Shown piece by piece: positions 27,662 to 35,544 of a stretch of 64,000 nt of DNA. This DNA comes from Paracoccus chinensis. Its GTDB lineage: Bacteria > Pseudomonadota > Alphaproteobacteria > Rhodobacterales > Rhodobacteraceae. The stretch lies in contig NZ_FNGE01000014.1 of NCBI RefSeq assembly GCF_900102885.1, forward strand, positions 1 to 64,000. The letters run 5' to 3'. The notes beneath the pieces were generated by a model. It ran no database searches and was not told the DNA's origin. It saw only the letters and a list, made by a program, of their open reading frames with translations. Position 1 is the first letter of the stretch. Each line of letters opens with the position of its first letter. Both the position numbers and the translations under genes were made by a program.

Positions 27662-28420
27662 CTAGCGCCTGCCTCGCGAACCCAGCAGGGCGGGCAGCGA
27701 CAGGGCCAGCAGGATGGCGGACAGGGCAAGAGCAAAGACGAAGCCCAGCCGGGAAAAGCCCAGCGCGCCCACCAGTCCTCCGCCGAGGAATGCCCCGACC
27801 AGCCGCAGGTGGATCGCCAGCTTCCTGCGGTCGGCGGCGATGGGGCGAGCGGGGAAGGCGCGGCCGGAAATCTCGCGTCCCAGCTCGATGCCGATGTCGG
27901 TGATCATGCCGGTCGCATGGGTCGTGCGGATGCGCGCGCCCGAGATCTTGGTGATCGTCGCGTTCTGCATCCCCATGATGAAGCACAGACAGGCCAGCGA
28001 AAAGATGCGCCCCGGTTCCGAGGAAAAGACACCTCCGCCCGAAAAGCAGGCGAGGAACGCGCCCTGCACGGCAATGGGCAGGGCATATTGCCGTCGCGCC
28101 CGGCGCAGGCGGGCCCAGTTGATCAGGACGGTGCTGAAACCCGCGCCCGCCACGAAGGCGCCGATGGCCAGCGTCGCGATCAGCGCCATCCACAGCTGCC
28201 CCGCCACGAGGTTGTCCGCCAGTTGCGACAGGTAGCCCGTCATGTGCGAGGTATAGGCGCCCAGCGCGAAGAAGCCGCCCGCGTTCGAGGCACCCGCGAC
28301 AGCGGCCAGCACCGTCGCCAGCACGAGGTCGGTCCCGTGCGATCGGCGGTGCCCCGTCAGCAGCCGCGCCGAGGCGACCGGTCGCAGGATGCGTCTTCGG
28401 GCGCTCACGGCGGCAGGCAC
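27662..28420 (-). CDS. DUF1275 (YoaK-type) membrane protein
   Basis: This is a 252-residue protein with about six hydrophobic helices. The segments VAGASNAGGFFALGAYTSHMTG and ATGMITDIGIELGR are the two signature regions of DUF1275/YoaK, a predicted inner-membrane transporter family without a settled substrate. The start is GTG 28420 with AGGAG only 2-3 bp upstream; a GTG four codons later is an alternative. It converges with the oxidoreductase gene, 18 bp away. Confidence 0.85.
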   Translation of the reverse strand: MPAAVSARRRILRPVASARLLTGHRRSHGTDLVLATVLAAVAGASNAGGFFALGAYTSHMTGYLSQLADNLVAGQLWMALIATLAIGAFVAGAGFSTVLINWARLRRARRQYALPIAVQGAFLACFSGGGVFSSEPGRIFSLACLCFIMGMQNATITKISGARIRTTHATGMITDIGIELGREISGRAFPARPIAADRRKLAIHLRLVGAFLGGGLVGALGFSRLGFVFALALSAILLALSLPALLGSRGRR

Positions 28421-28552
28421 GTCTCCTGAAAACTCGGGTCCAGACTAGGACCATGCCGGCGGGGACGGCAAGCGGCGTTGCCTGCGGGACATGGGGCGCG
28501 TAGGCTCTCGTGACGAAACCCCGAATGTTGCCCTGACCGGAAGGACGCCCCC

Positions 28553-29227
28553 ATGACCGGCAAGACCCTGTTCATCACCGGCGCGTCCAGCGGCATCGGC
28601 GCGGCCACGGCCCGGATGGCGGTCGCGCGCGGCTGGCGCGTGGGCCTGTTCGCCCGGCGCGAGGATCGCCTGCGCGACCTGGTCGGGGAACTGGGCGCCG
28701 ACAACGCGCTCGCCCTGCCCGGCGACGTCACGCAGATGGCCGACCAGCAGGCGGCGCTGCAGCGGATGACCGAGGCCTTCGGCCCCCTTCATGCGGCCTT
28801 CGCCAACGCGGGGCGCGGCCTCGATGCGCCGGGGACCGAGGGCGGCGACGTGGACGAATGGCAGGACATGATCCGCATCAACATCCTGGGCCTGCTGTTC
28901 ACCGCCAAGGCCGCCCTGCCCTTCCTGAAGGAAACGCAGGGGCACCTGCTGATGACCGGCTCGGCGGCGGGGCGCATCCACATCAAGGGCTCGGTCTATG
29001 GCGCGTCCAAGTGGTTCGTCCACGGCTACGGGGGGAACCTCGCCGAGGAGATGCGCGAATGGGGCGGGCGCTGCACCGTCATCGCGCCCGGCATGGTGGA
29101 CACCGAGTTCTTCGACGAGGCCAAGCCCAAGGCCATCCGCCCCGACGAGGTCGCCGGTGCCGCGCTTTACGCGCTGGAAGCCGGTGACCACGCCGCCGTG
29201 CGCGAAGTCTTCCTGATGCCGCGCTGA
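28553..29227 (+). CDS. short-chain dehydrogenase (SDR)
   Basis: This is a 224-residue classical SDR with TGASSGIG cofactor loop, NAG in FANAGRG, catalytic Ser in MTGSAAGR and YGASK. The C-terminal part is short, so the substrate loop is small, as in YdfG-like 3-hydroxy acid dehydrogenases. ATG 28553 has GGAAGGAC upstream. The DUF1810 gene follows after 8 bp, probably in the same transcript. The natural substrate is unknown. Confidence 0.85.
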   Translation: MTGKTLFITGASSGIGAATARMAVARGWRVGLFARREDRLRDLVGELGADNALALPGDVTQMADQQAALQRMTEAFGPLHAAFANAGRGLDAPGTEGGDVDEWQDMIRINILGLLFTAKAALPFLKETQGHLLMTGSAAGRIHIKGSVYGASKWFVHGYGGNLAEEMREWGGRCTVIAPGMVDTEFFDEAKPKAIRPDEVAGAALYALEAGDHAAVREVFLMPR

Positions 29228-29235
29228 GGACGGAC

Positions 29236-29670
29236 ATGGCCCGCCTTTCCGACGACGCCCTGACGCTCGACCGCTTCGTCGAGGCGCAGCAGGACAGCTA
29301 TCCCGTCGCCTTGTCCGAACTGCGGCAGGGCCACAAGCAGAGCCACTGGATGTGGTTCATCTTCCCGCAACTGCGGGGCCTCGGACGATCCGAGATGTCC
29401 CACTTCTACGGGATCGCCGATCTGGACGAGGCGACGCGCTACCTGGCGCATCCGGTCCTGGGGCCGAGGCTGGTGGAATGCGCGGGGGCGGTCCTGACGC
29501 ATAGTGGAAGGCCCGCCGAGGCGATCATGGGCCCGGTCGATGCGGGCAAGCTGAGGTCCTCGGCCACGCTGTTTGGGGCCGTGGACGGCGCCCCTGACGT
29601 CTTCGACCGCATACTGGCCGAGTTCTTCGACGCCCGCCCCTGCCGCCACACGGCCGAGCGGCTGGGCTGA
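29236..29670 (+). CDS. DUF1810 family protein
   Basis: This is a 144-residue protein with the family-typical ELRQGHKQSHWMWFIFPQL and GIADLDEATRYLAHPVLGPRL, the hallmarks of DUF1810, a soluble, mostly helical family in Proteobacteria. Function is unknown. It lies 8 bp after the SDR gene and 39 bp before the YaiI gene, so all three may be co-transcribed. Confidence 0.88.
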   Translation: MARLSDDALTLDRFVEAQQDSYPVALSELRQGHKQSHWMWFIFPQLRGLGRSEMSHFYGIADLDEATRYLAHPVLGPRLVECAGAVLTHSGRPAEAIMGPVDAGKLRSSATLFGAVDGAPDVFDRILAEFFDARPCRHTAERLG

Positions 29671-29709
29671 GCGCGGCCCTGGTCCGCCCGCGCGAAAGGA
29701 GCCGATCCC

Positions 29710-30159
29710 ATGCCGATCTACGTTGATGCCGATGCCTGCCCGGTGAAGGCCGAAGTCGAGCGCGTCGCCACCCGGCACCGGCTGCACGTCCTTGTCGTGT
29801 CGAACGGCGGGATCAGGCCCTCGGCCAATCCCCTGCTGGAAACGGTGATCGTGCCCGAAGGGCCGGACGAGGCCGACAAGTGGATCGCGGAACGCGCGGG
29901 TCCGGGAGACGTGGTGATCACCGGGGACATTCCGCTGGCGGCGAAATGCGTGGCCGCCGGGGCGCAGGTCCTCAGGCACAATGGCGAGGCGCTGACGGCC
30001 GAGAATATCGGCAATGTTCTTGCGACCCGCGACCTGATGGCCGACCTTCGTTCCGCCGATCCTTTCCGGCAGGGTGGCGGGCGCGGATTCACGAAAGCGG
30101 ACCGGTCGCGTTTCCTGGATGCGCTGGAAAGGGCCGCACGGCGCATTTCCGCCGGGTGA
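29710..30159 (+). CDS. YaiI/YqxD (DUF188) family protein
   Basis: This is a 149-residue protein beginning [20 protein letters not shown]. The N-terminal Asp-rich strand, [21 protein letters not shown], and C-terminal [17 protein letters not shown] define YaiI/YqxD. The fold is related to PIN-type nucleases, but catalytic activity is not established. AAAGGAGC precedes ATG 29710. It is followed by a strong bidirectional hairpin at 30184. Confidence 0.9.
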   Translation: MPIYVDADACPVKAEVERVATRHRLHVLVVSNGGIRPSANPLLETVIVPEGPDEADKWIAERAGPGDVVITGDIPLAAKCVAAGAQVLRHNGEALTAENIGNVLATRDLMADLRSADPFRQGGGRGFTKADRSRFLDALERAARRISAG

Positions 30160-30183
30160 CATCGCGTTTCCCGGCAAAACGGC

Positions 30184-30211
30184 AACAGGCCGGCACGATG
30201 GCCGGCCTGTT
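30184..30211. terminator. bidirectional terminator hairpin
   Basis: AACAGGCCGGC and GCCGGCCTGTT form a perfect 11-bp stem with a 6-nt loop (ACGATG). A short T-run follows on the forward strand. It lies between the convergent YaiI and DUF1236 genes, exactly where a shared terminator is needed. Confidence 0.75.
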
Positions 30212-30232
30212 TCAGTCCCGCGAAAGGGAGGG

Positions 30233-30688
30233 TCACTCGTAGATGTGGACGATCTGGCGGTTCTGCGGGTCCACCAAGACCGGGCGGTCCTGGACATAGA
30301 CATAGCCGTACTGGGCGTCCGGAATGGTCTGGATCTGCACCGCTTCCGGCACCGCCGTTCCGACCGCGACATCGCCGTCGATCACCACGGATTCGGTCTT
30401 GTGTTCCAGCACGTAGGTGCGGGTCTCGGGGGTCAGGGCATCCTCGCTGACATCGCCGATGACGGCGCCGGCAACCGCGCCCACCGCCGCACCGACCGGC
30501 CCGCCAACGGCCGCCCCGGCAATCGCGCCCGAGGCCGCGCCGCCCGTCGCACCGCCGCCGGTGGTGGGGGCGTCGGTCTGGACCTCGGTCACCGTGGGGG
30601 TTGTTTCGGTGACAACGGTGGTCTGGGCGAAGGCCGTGCCGGCAATCAGCGCGGCACCGATGGAGGTGGCGGTCAGGATCGATTTCAT
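30233..30688 (-). CDS. DUF1236 domain exported protein
   Basis: This is a 151-residue protein with signal peptide MKSILTATSIGAALIAGTAFAQ. A Thr-rich spacer is followed by a glycine-zipper-like region (GAIAGAAVGGPVGAAVGAVAG), which may insert in membranes or mediate assembly. The C-terminal part, ending in VQDRPVLVDPQNRQIVHIYE, is DUF1236. ATG 30688 has GGAGA upstream. Function is unknown. It is monocistronic and ends at the hairpin at 30184. Confidence 0.85.
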   Translation of the reverse strand: MKSILTATSIGAALIAGTAFAQTTVVTETTPTVTEVQTDAPTTGGGATGGAASGAIAGAAVGGPVGAAVGAVAGAVIGDVSEDALTPETRTYVLEHKTESVVIDGDVAVGTAVPEAVQIQTIPDAQYGYVYVQDRPVLVDPQNRQIVHIYE

Positions 30689-30886
30689 TTCTGATCTCCG
30701 TATTGACGATCTGTCAGACAATTCCGCTGCTCGTCTTTCGGTTCCACCTGCCTTTCGCCCTCGGCAATTTTCTGAAAACAGGAATCAAGGCGACATCCAT
30801 TACCCGGCCACATCAATGCATTTCGCGCCGGAGTTGATTTTCAAAGTCGCGCGCAATTTGAAATAAGTCTCGCCGGGAAGTAATGC

Positions 30887-30919
30887 GAAAATGGGCCCCC
30901 GCCACAAAGGCGAAGGCCC
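30887..30919 (-). terminator. rho-independent terminator for the 30949 gene
   Basis: On the reverse strand a hairpin (GGGCC...CGCC-loop-GGCG...GGCCC, 30893-30919) is followed by ATTTT at 30892-30888. It lies 30 bp after the stop of the small membrane protein gene, as expected for the end of the alcohol dehydrogenase operon. Confidence 0.55.
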
Positions 30920-30948
30920 TCCGTTCCACTGGAAACGGCTTCAGGACG

Positions 30949-31479
30949 TCAGCGGATGGTCCGGCGCGGGCGATAGCGGTCGTGGCTGCGCCGCCGCCCC
31001 AGCAGGGCCGCCGCGACCAGCGTCACGGTCGTGGCGATGGCGACCTTCTGGATCAGGCCGTCCTTGTTGTGACGCCATTCGGCGCGCATCCCCATCTCGC
31101 CCGGCACGTTCGGGACGCGGCCCCGGGCGAAGTCCTCGACCAGCCCCTCGACCATGTTGATCCGGTCCGCGCCCAGCAGCATCAGCCAGTGCCGCCAGTC
31201 GGATTCGCTGTAGGCAAAGGCCGAGCGCCGGACCATGCCGCTGATCCCCGAGGGCGGCGAGGAGGTGCCGAAGACCGCCGGCCGGCGCTTGTATTCGACC
31301 GACTGCAGGACCTCGACCTCGGACTTCTGCGCCGGCGGCGGTTCCCAGTTCATCCCCGTCTCGGTGTCGGCGGAACGGTCGCGCATCGGATAGGTCGGGT
31401 CGTTGCGGGGGTCGGCATCGACGCCCCATCCGTTCACCGAGGCCGGGTCGATCCTTTGGGAAGAGTTCTGCTGTTCCAT
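30949..31479 (-). CDS. hypothetical protein with C-terminal membrane anchor
   Basis: This is a 176-residue protein. The first ~120 residues are polar (NGWGVDADPRNDPTYPMRDR, then MNWEPPPAQKSEVEVLQSVEYKRR), and one hydrophobic segment near the C-terminus (KVAIATTVTLVAAALLG) is followed by a strongly basic tail. ATG 31479 has AGGAGG at 6 bp; an ATG two codons earlier directly abuts that site and cannot use it. It lies 10 bp after the Zn-alcohol dehydrogenase gene, so they are one operon. I do not recognise the family. Confidence 0.7.
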   Translation of the reverse strand: MEQQNSSQRIDPASVNGWGVDADPRNDPTYPMRDRSADTETGMNWEPPPAQKSEVEVLQSVEYKRRPAVFGTSSPPSGISGMVRRSAFAYSESDWRHWLMLLGADRINMVEGLVEDFARGRVPNVPGEMGMRAEWRHNKDGLIQKVAIATTVTLVAAALLGRRRSHDRYRPRRTIR

Positions 31480-31489
31480 CGTCATCCTC

Positions 31490-32641
31490 CTAGCGGCCGC
31501 GGTTCGGGTAAAGGACCGGCTTGATGCACTCGTCCAGCTTGGCCGAGAACATGTGATACGCGTCCCCCACGTCCTCGAGCGGCACGCGGTGGGTGATCAG
31601 CTCCTTCGGGTTGATGCGCCCTTCGCGGACATGCTCGATCAGGCGCGGCAGCAGCCGCTTGACCGAGGCCTGGTTGGCGCGGACCGTCAGGCCCTTGTTC
31701 AGCACGTTGCCGATGGGGATCATGTTGCCGGTGGGGCCATAGACGCCCACGATGGACACGATCCCGCCCTTCTTGACCGAGTTGATGGCCCAGTGCAGCG
31801 GAATGGACGATCCCGCCTCGAGCTTCAGCTTCTTGCCCAGCAGCGTGCGGATGGCGCTGCCCGAGGCGTCGCCCCCAACGGCATCGATGCAGACATCGGC
31901 ACCGAGATGGTCGGTCAGCTTCTTGATAAAGACCGCCATGTCCTCGATTTCCTCGAAGTTGTAGACCTCGGCCGGGCAATAGCGGCGTGCGAAATCCAGA
32001 CGGTATTCCTCGCGGTCGATGACGATGACGCGGCCCGCGCCGAACAGCCAGGCACAGCGCGCGGCCATGATGCCGACGGGGCCCGCCCCGAAGACGACAA
32101 CGGTGTCGCCCATCTGGATGCCGCCCATCTCGGCCGCCTGGTAGCCGGTCGGTACCACGTCGGTCAGCAGCACGGCGTCGTCGGGGTCCATCCAGTCGGG
32201 GATCAGCGTCGGTCCCACGTCGGCATAGGGCACGCGGACATATTCCGCCTGCCCCCCGTCATAGCCGCCCGCCGTGTGCGAATAGCCAAAGATGCCGCCC
32301 ACGGCCGTGGCCTGGGGGTTGGATTCATGGCAGTTGCCGAACAGGCCCTGCTTGCAGAAATGGCACTGGCCGCAGGCGATGTTGAAGGGCACCAGCACGT
32401 GGTCGCCCGGCTTGAGGTTCTGCACCTCCGAGCCGACTTCCTCGACAATGCCGCAGAATTCGTGGCCGAACGTCATGCCGACCCGCGTGTCGGGCACGAG
32501 GCCATGGTAAAGATGCAGGTCCGACCCGCAGATGCACGAGCGGGTGACGCGCACGATGGCATCGCGTGGATGCTGGATGACCGGATCGGGCTTCGAACTC
32601 ACCCGCACACGGCCGGGGCCCCTGTAATCGGCAGCTAGCAC
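31490..32641 (-). CDS. zinc-dependent alcohol dehydrogenase (formaldehyde-dehydrogenase-like)
   Basis: This is a 383-residue MDR enzyme. Catalytic-zinc ligands are CGSDLHLYHG and GHEFCGIVEEVG; the structural-zinc cysteines are in CGQCHFCKQGLFGNC. The cofactor loop is VFGAGPVGIMAARC. This set and length match the FdhA-like branch that oxidises formaldehyde or alcohols with NAD+ without glutathione; the exact substrate is uncertain. The start is GTG 32641, with AGGAGG 7 bp upstream. It leads a two-gene operon with a small membrane protein. Confidence 0.88.
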   Translation of the reverse strand: MLAADYRGPGRVRVSSKPDPVIQHPRDAIVRVTRSCICGSDLHLYHGLVPDTRVGMTFGHEFCGIVEEVGSEVQNLKPGDHVLVPFNIACGQCHFCKQGLFGNCHESNPQATAVGGIFGYSHTAGGYDGGQAEYVRVPYADVGPTLIPDWMDPDDAVLLTDVVPTGYQAAEMGGIQMGDTVVVFGAGPVGIMAARCAWLFGAGRVIVIDREEYRLDFARRYCPAEVYNFEEIEDMAVFIKKLTDHLGADVCIDAVGGDASGSAIRTLLGKKLKLEAGSSIPLHWAINSVKKGGIVSIVGVYGPTGNMIPIGNVLNKGLTVRANQASVKRLLPRLIEHVREGRINPKELITHRVPLEDVGDAYHMFSAKLDECIKPVLYPNRGR

Positions 32642-32839
32642 GGCAGATCCTCCTGAACGACCTGTCGTGCAACCGCGCCGGGCTGGAGTTGTTCCCGCCC
32701 GTCATCCGAAATGCCGAAAGCCCGGGAGCCGCTCCACGGGGCGGACTGTTTGAAGATGCCGGGGAATGATCCTAGAGGACCGCCCCGGGCGGCGCGGCTC
32801 CCGCGGCCTCCCGTTCCCGCGAAATCCACGGAGCCCTCC

Positions 32840-33397
32840 ATGTCCGACACGCCCCTTGCCGAACGCATCGCCGGACTGGACGCGGTGACGCTTGCCCGCA
32901 GGCTGGTCGGGGCGGAGCTGCTTGTCCGGGGCGCAGGCGGGGTCATCATCGAGACCGAGGCCTACGGGCGGGACGATCCGGCCTCGCACAGCTTCCGGGG
33001 CCCGACCCGGCGGAACGCCTCGATGTTCGGGCCGGCGGGGCACGCCTATGTCTACCGCTCCTACGGCATCCACCTCTGCCTCAATGTGGTGGCAGGGCCG
33101 GGCGAGGCCGTGCTGATCCGCGCCCTTGCCCCGACCACGGGCATCTATCTGATGCAGGCGCGGCGGCGTGGCAGCCTCCTGCTGTGCAGCGGCCCCGGAC
33201 GGCTGGCCGAGGCGCTGGGCATCCGCATCGAGGACGATGGCGCGCCCTTTGACGGAACCGGCTTCTCCCTGACCCTGCCCTCCTCGATGCCGGAACTGCT
33301 GGCAGGCCCCCGCATCGGCATCAGCAAGGCGCAGGACCTGCCCTGGCGCTTCGGGCTTGCCGGGGCCGAGGGCCTCAGCCGGCCCTTCCCGCGCTAG
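32840..33397 (+). CDS. DNA-3-methyladenine glycosylase (AAG/MPG family)
   Basis: This is a 185-residue protein of the alkyladenine glycosylase family. ARRLVGAELLVRGAGGVIIETEAYGRDDPASHSFRG contains the catalytic Glu (in IIETEAY), and MFGPAGHAYVYRSYGIHLCLN is the DNA-intercalating and base-pocket region. It excises alkylated and deaminated purines to start base excision repair. ATG 32840 matches the usual N-terminus; an earlier in-frame start would add a poorly conserved leader. It is divergent from the alcohol dehydrogenase gene and monocistronic. Confidence 0.92.
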   Translation: MSDTPLAERIAGLDAVTLARRLVGAELLVRGAGGVIIETEAYGRDDPASHSFRGPTRRNASMFGPAGHAYVYRSYGIHLCLNVVAGPGEAVLIRALAPTTGIYLMQARRRGSLLLCSGPGRLAEALGIRIEDDGAPFDGTGFSLTLPSSMPELLAGPRIGISKAQDLPWRFGLAGAEGLSRPFPR

Positions 33398-33581
33398 GTT
33401 TTCCGCCTGCCGACAGCCTCGAATTTACTGGGTCTGCGCCCTCGATGTCGCAGGGAACTGCGCTTGTGGGGAACCAAAGCTTCATGCGAGAAATACAACC
33501 ATAAGAGAATCGGATATCGCGTAGTCAACCATCGCGTGCGGTTGGCGGTCCGATCGGGCCTCCGGACGAAGTTTGACCATC

Positions 33582-34787
33582 ATGTACAGCGCTCCAAGGG
33601 ATTTCAGCACGGAACTGTTGGTGGTGATCGCCGACGACGACGCCACGCAGCGCACGCTGGCGGCCGCCGTGGTGCGCCGCTTGGGCTGCAGGCCGCTGGT
33701 CGCCGACAATGGCCTGTCGGCCTTGCAGCTGATCCGCGAAAGCGGCGCCTCGATCCTGGTCTGCGATCTCGAGATGCCCGGGATGGACGGGCACGAACTG
33801 ACCCGCGAGGTCCGCCGGATGGACCTGGGACGCTATATCCACATCATCATGCTGACCGGCCACGACCAGGTCGAGGAACGCCACCGCGCGCTGGAAGCGG
33901 GGGTGGATGATTTCATGACCAAGCCGCTGGACACGGCGCTGATGACCGTCCGCCTGCGCGCTGCCGCCCGCCTGATCCGGCACGAGCAGGTCCTGTCGGA
34001 ACGCAACCGCGCGCTGGAAGAGGCCAAGTTCCGTATCGAATCCGACCTGAACGCGGCGGCCACGGCCCAGCGGCGCCTGCTGCCGGGCGGGAACGGCGAC
34101 ATCTGCGGCTTCCGCTTCGCCTCGGCCTTCCAGCCCTCGGCCTATGTGTCGGGCGACATGTTCGGCTGGTTCGCTCTGAACGACTGTCAGCTGGGCTTCT
34201 ACGCGGTGGACGTGGCGGGCCACGGCGTCCACGCGGCGCTGATGTCGGTCGCCATCGGCCACATGGTCACGCCCGAGTATTTCTCGGGGCTGGTCCTTTC
34301 GTCGGGCGACCGGCCGGACCCGGCCCTGCTGGTCCAGGACCTCAACCGCCACTTCTTCCGCGAGGACAGCAGCGACTATTTCGCCATGCTCTGCGGCATC
34401 GTGGATGCCCGCTGCGGGACCGTGCGCTTCTGCCAGGCCGGCTACCCCCATCCCGTTCTGGCCGGTGGCGAGGGTCGGCCCGCGCTGGTCGGCGACGGCG
34501 GGCTGCCGGTGGGGCTGCTGTCCGGTGCCACCTTCGAGAACCAGGAGATCGCCATCCGCCCCGGGGACAGGCTGGTCATCTGCTCGGACGGCGTGACCGA
34601 GGCCGAAAGCTCGGCAGGCGTGCATTTCGGGTCCGAGCGGCTTTGCGCCCTGATCCGCGACCGCAGCCCCCACGAGGCCACGGAACTTCCGCGGGCGATC
34701 GTCTCCTCCCTGGACGACTGGCGCGGAGGGCTGCCGCTGGAGGACGACCTCACGGTTCTTGTTCTGGAAAGGAGTGACCGCCCATGA
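33582..34787 (+). CDS. response regulator with PP2C-type (RsbU/SpoIIE) phosphatase output
   Basis: This is a 401-residue two-domain protein. The REC domain (about 10-130) has the acidic pocket IADDDATQ, phospho-acceptor D62 in CDLEMPGMDG and Lys in MTKPLD. A helical linker follows, then a PP2C/SpoIIE phosphatase (about 165-400) with metal Asp residues in YVSGDMFGWF, AVDVAGHGVHAALMS, CSDGVTEAES and EDDLTVLVL. Such proteins dephosphorylate a STAS antagonist when their REC is phosphorylated. The STAS gene overlaps its end (ATGA), and the anti-sigma-type kinase and a hybrid histidine kinase follow. ATG 33582 lacks a strong ribosome binding site; TTG 33573 is the alternative. Confidence 0.9.
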   Translation: MYSAPRDFSTELLVVIADDDATQRTLAAAVVRRLGCRPLVADNGLSALQLIRESGASILVCDLEMPGMDGHELTREVRRMDLGRYIHIIMLTGHDQVEERHRALEAGVDDFMTKPLDTALMTVRLRAAARLIRHEQVLSERNRALEEAKFRIESDLNAAATAQRRLLPGGNGDICGFRFASAFQPSAYVSGDMFGWFALNDCQLGFYAVDVAGHGVHAALMSVAIGHMVTPEYFSGLVLSSGDRPDPALLVQDLNRHFFREDSSDYFAMLCGIVDARCGTVRFCQAGYPHPVLAGGEGRPALVGDGGLPVGLLSGATFENQEIAIRPGDRLVICSDGVTEAESSAGVHFGSERLCALIRDRSPHEATELPRAIVSSLDDWRGGLPLEDDLTVLVLERSDRP

Positions 34788-35122
34788 TCCGAACCGATTT
34801 CCACGAAGGCGGCGTCTGCGTGATCACCCCCGAAAGCGCGCGCTTGACGGCGGCGGTGGCCGGGACCTTCCGCGACGAGGCGACCCGGATCATCGACGGC
34901 GGCCACAGCCGGCTTGTCATCGACCTGTCGGATGTCAGCTTCGTCGATTCCTCGGGTCTGGGCGCGCTGGTGGCGCTGCTCAAGCGCGTGGGCAACCGGG
35001 GCGAGGTCGTGGTCTGCGGCCTGGGCGAGGCGGTGGCGCAGATGTTCCACATCACCCGGATGGAACGCGTGTTCCAGTCCTTCCCCGGTCCGCGAGAGGC
35101 GGTTCTGCATCTGGCCCAATAG
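34784..35122 (+). CDS. STAS domain anti-sigma factor antagonist
   Basis: This is a 112-residue single STAS domain. The phospho-acceptor serine lies in VSFVDSSGLGALVAL (Ser56/57), matching SpoIIAA/RsbV. Its phosphorylation by the neighbouring HATPase and dephosphorylation by the upstream PP2C would set partner binding. ATG 34784 overlaps the upstream stop. The partner sigma factor is not in the window. Confidence 0.9.
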   Translation: MIRTDFHEGGVCVITPESARLTAAVAGTFRDEATRIIDGGHSRLVIDLSDVSFVDSSGLGALVALLKRVGNRGEVVVCGLGEAVAQMFHITRMERVFQSFPGPREAVLHLAQ

Positions 35123-35124
35123 CC

Positions 35125-35544
35125 ATGAGCAGGACCGAGTTCACCATCCGCGCCACGCTGGAGGAGGTGGACGGGCTGTCGCGCAGCCTGGCCGACCTCG
35201 CCCGCCCCTGCCTGCCGGCGGAAAAGCTGGTCGGGCTGGAAATCGCCGTGGCCGAGGCGCTGAACAACGTCGTGCTGCACGGCTACAAGGGCCGCGAAGG
35301 CACCATCTCGGCCGCGCTGGTCATCCGGGACGCCGCCGTGACGGTCGAGATCCGCGACCGGGGCCAGCGGGTGCCCGAGGGCGCCCTTGCCGCCGCGCGC
35401 AGCCTGGACGACCTGGACCCGCTGGTCGAAAGCGGGCGCGGGCTGGGGCTGATCGCAGGGCTGTCGGACCGGCTCGACTATGACTCGGGGCCGGACGGCA
35501 ACCGCCTGACGCTGGAATTCGACCGGCAGGACGCGGCGGCATGA
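35125..35544 (+). CDS. ATP-binding anti-sigma-type regulatory kinase (RsbW-like)
   Basis: This is a 139-residue HATPase_c_2 domain. The N-box is EIAVAEALNNVVLHGYKG, the G1 box IRDRGQRVP, and the G2 region ESGRGLGLIAG. It can phosphorylate the STAS protein and sequester a sigma factor or other partner. It starts two bases after the STAS stop and its own stop overlaps the next gene (ATGA). Its true output partner is unknown. Confidence 0.88.
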   Translation: MSRTEFTIRATLEEVDGLSRSLADLARPCLPAEKLVGLEIAVAEALNNVVLHGYKGREGTISAALVIRDAAVTVEIRDRGQRVPEGALAAARSLDDLDPLVESGRGLGLIAGLSDRLDYDSGPDGNRLTLEFDRQDAAA

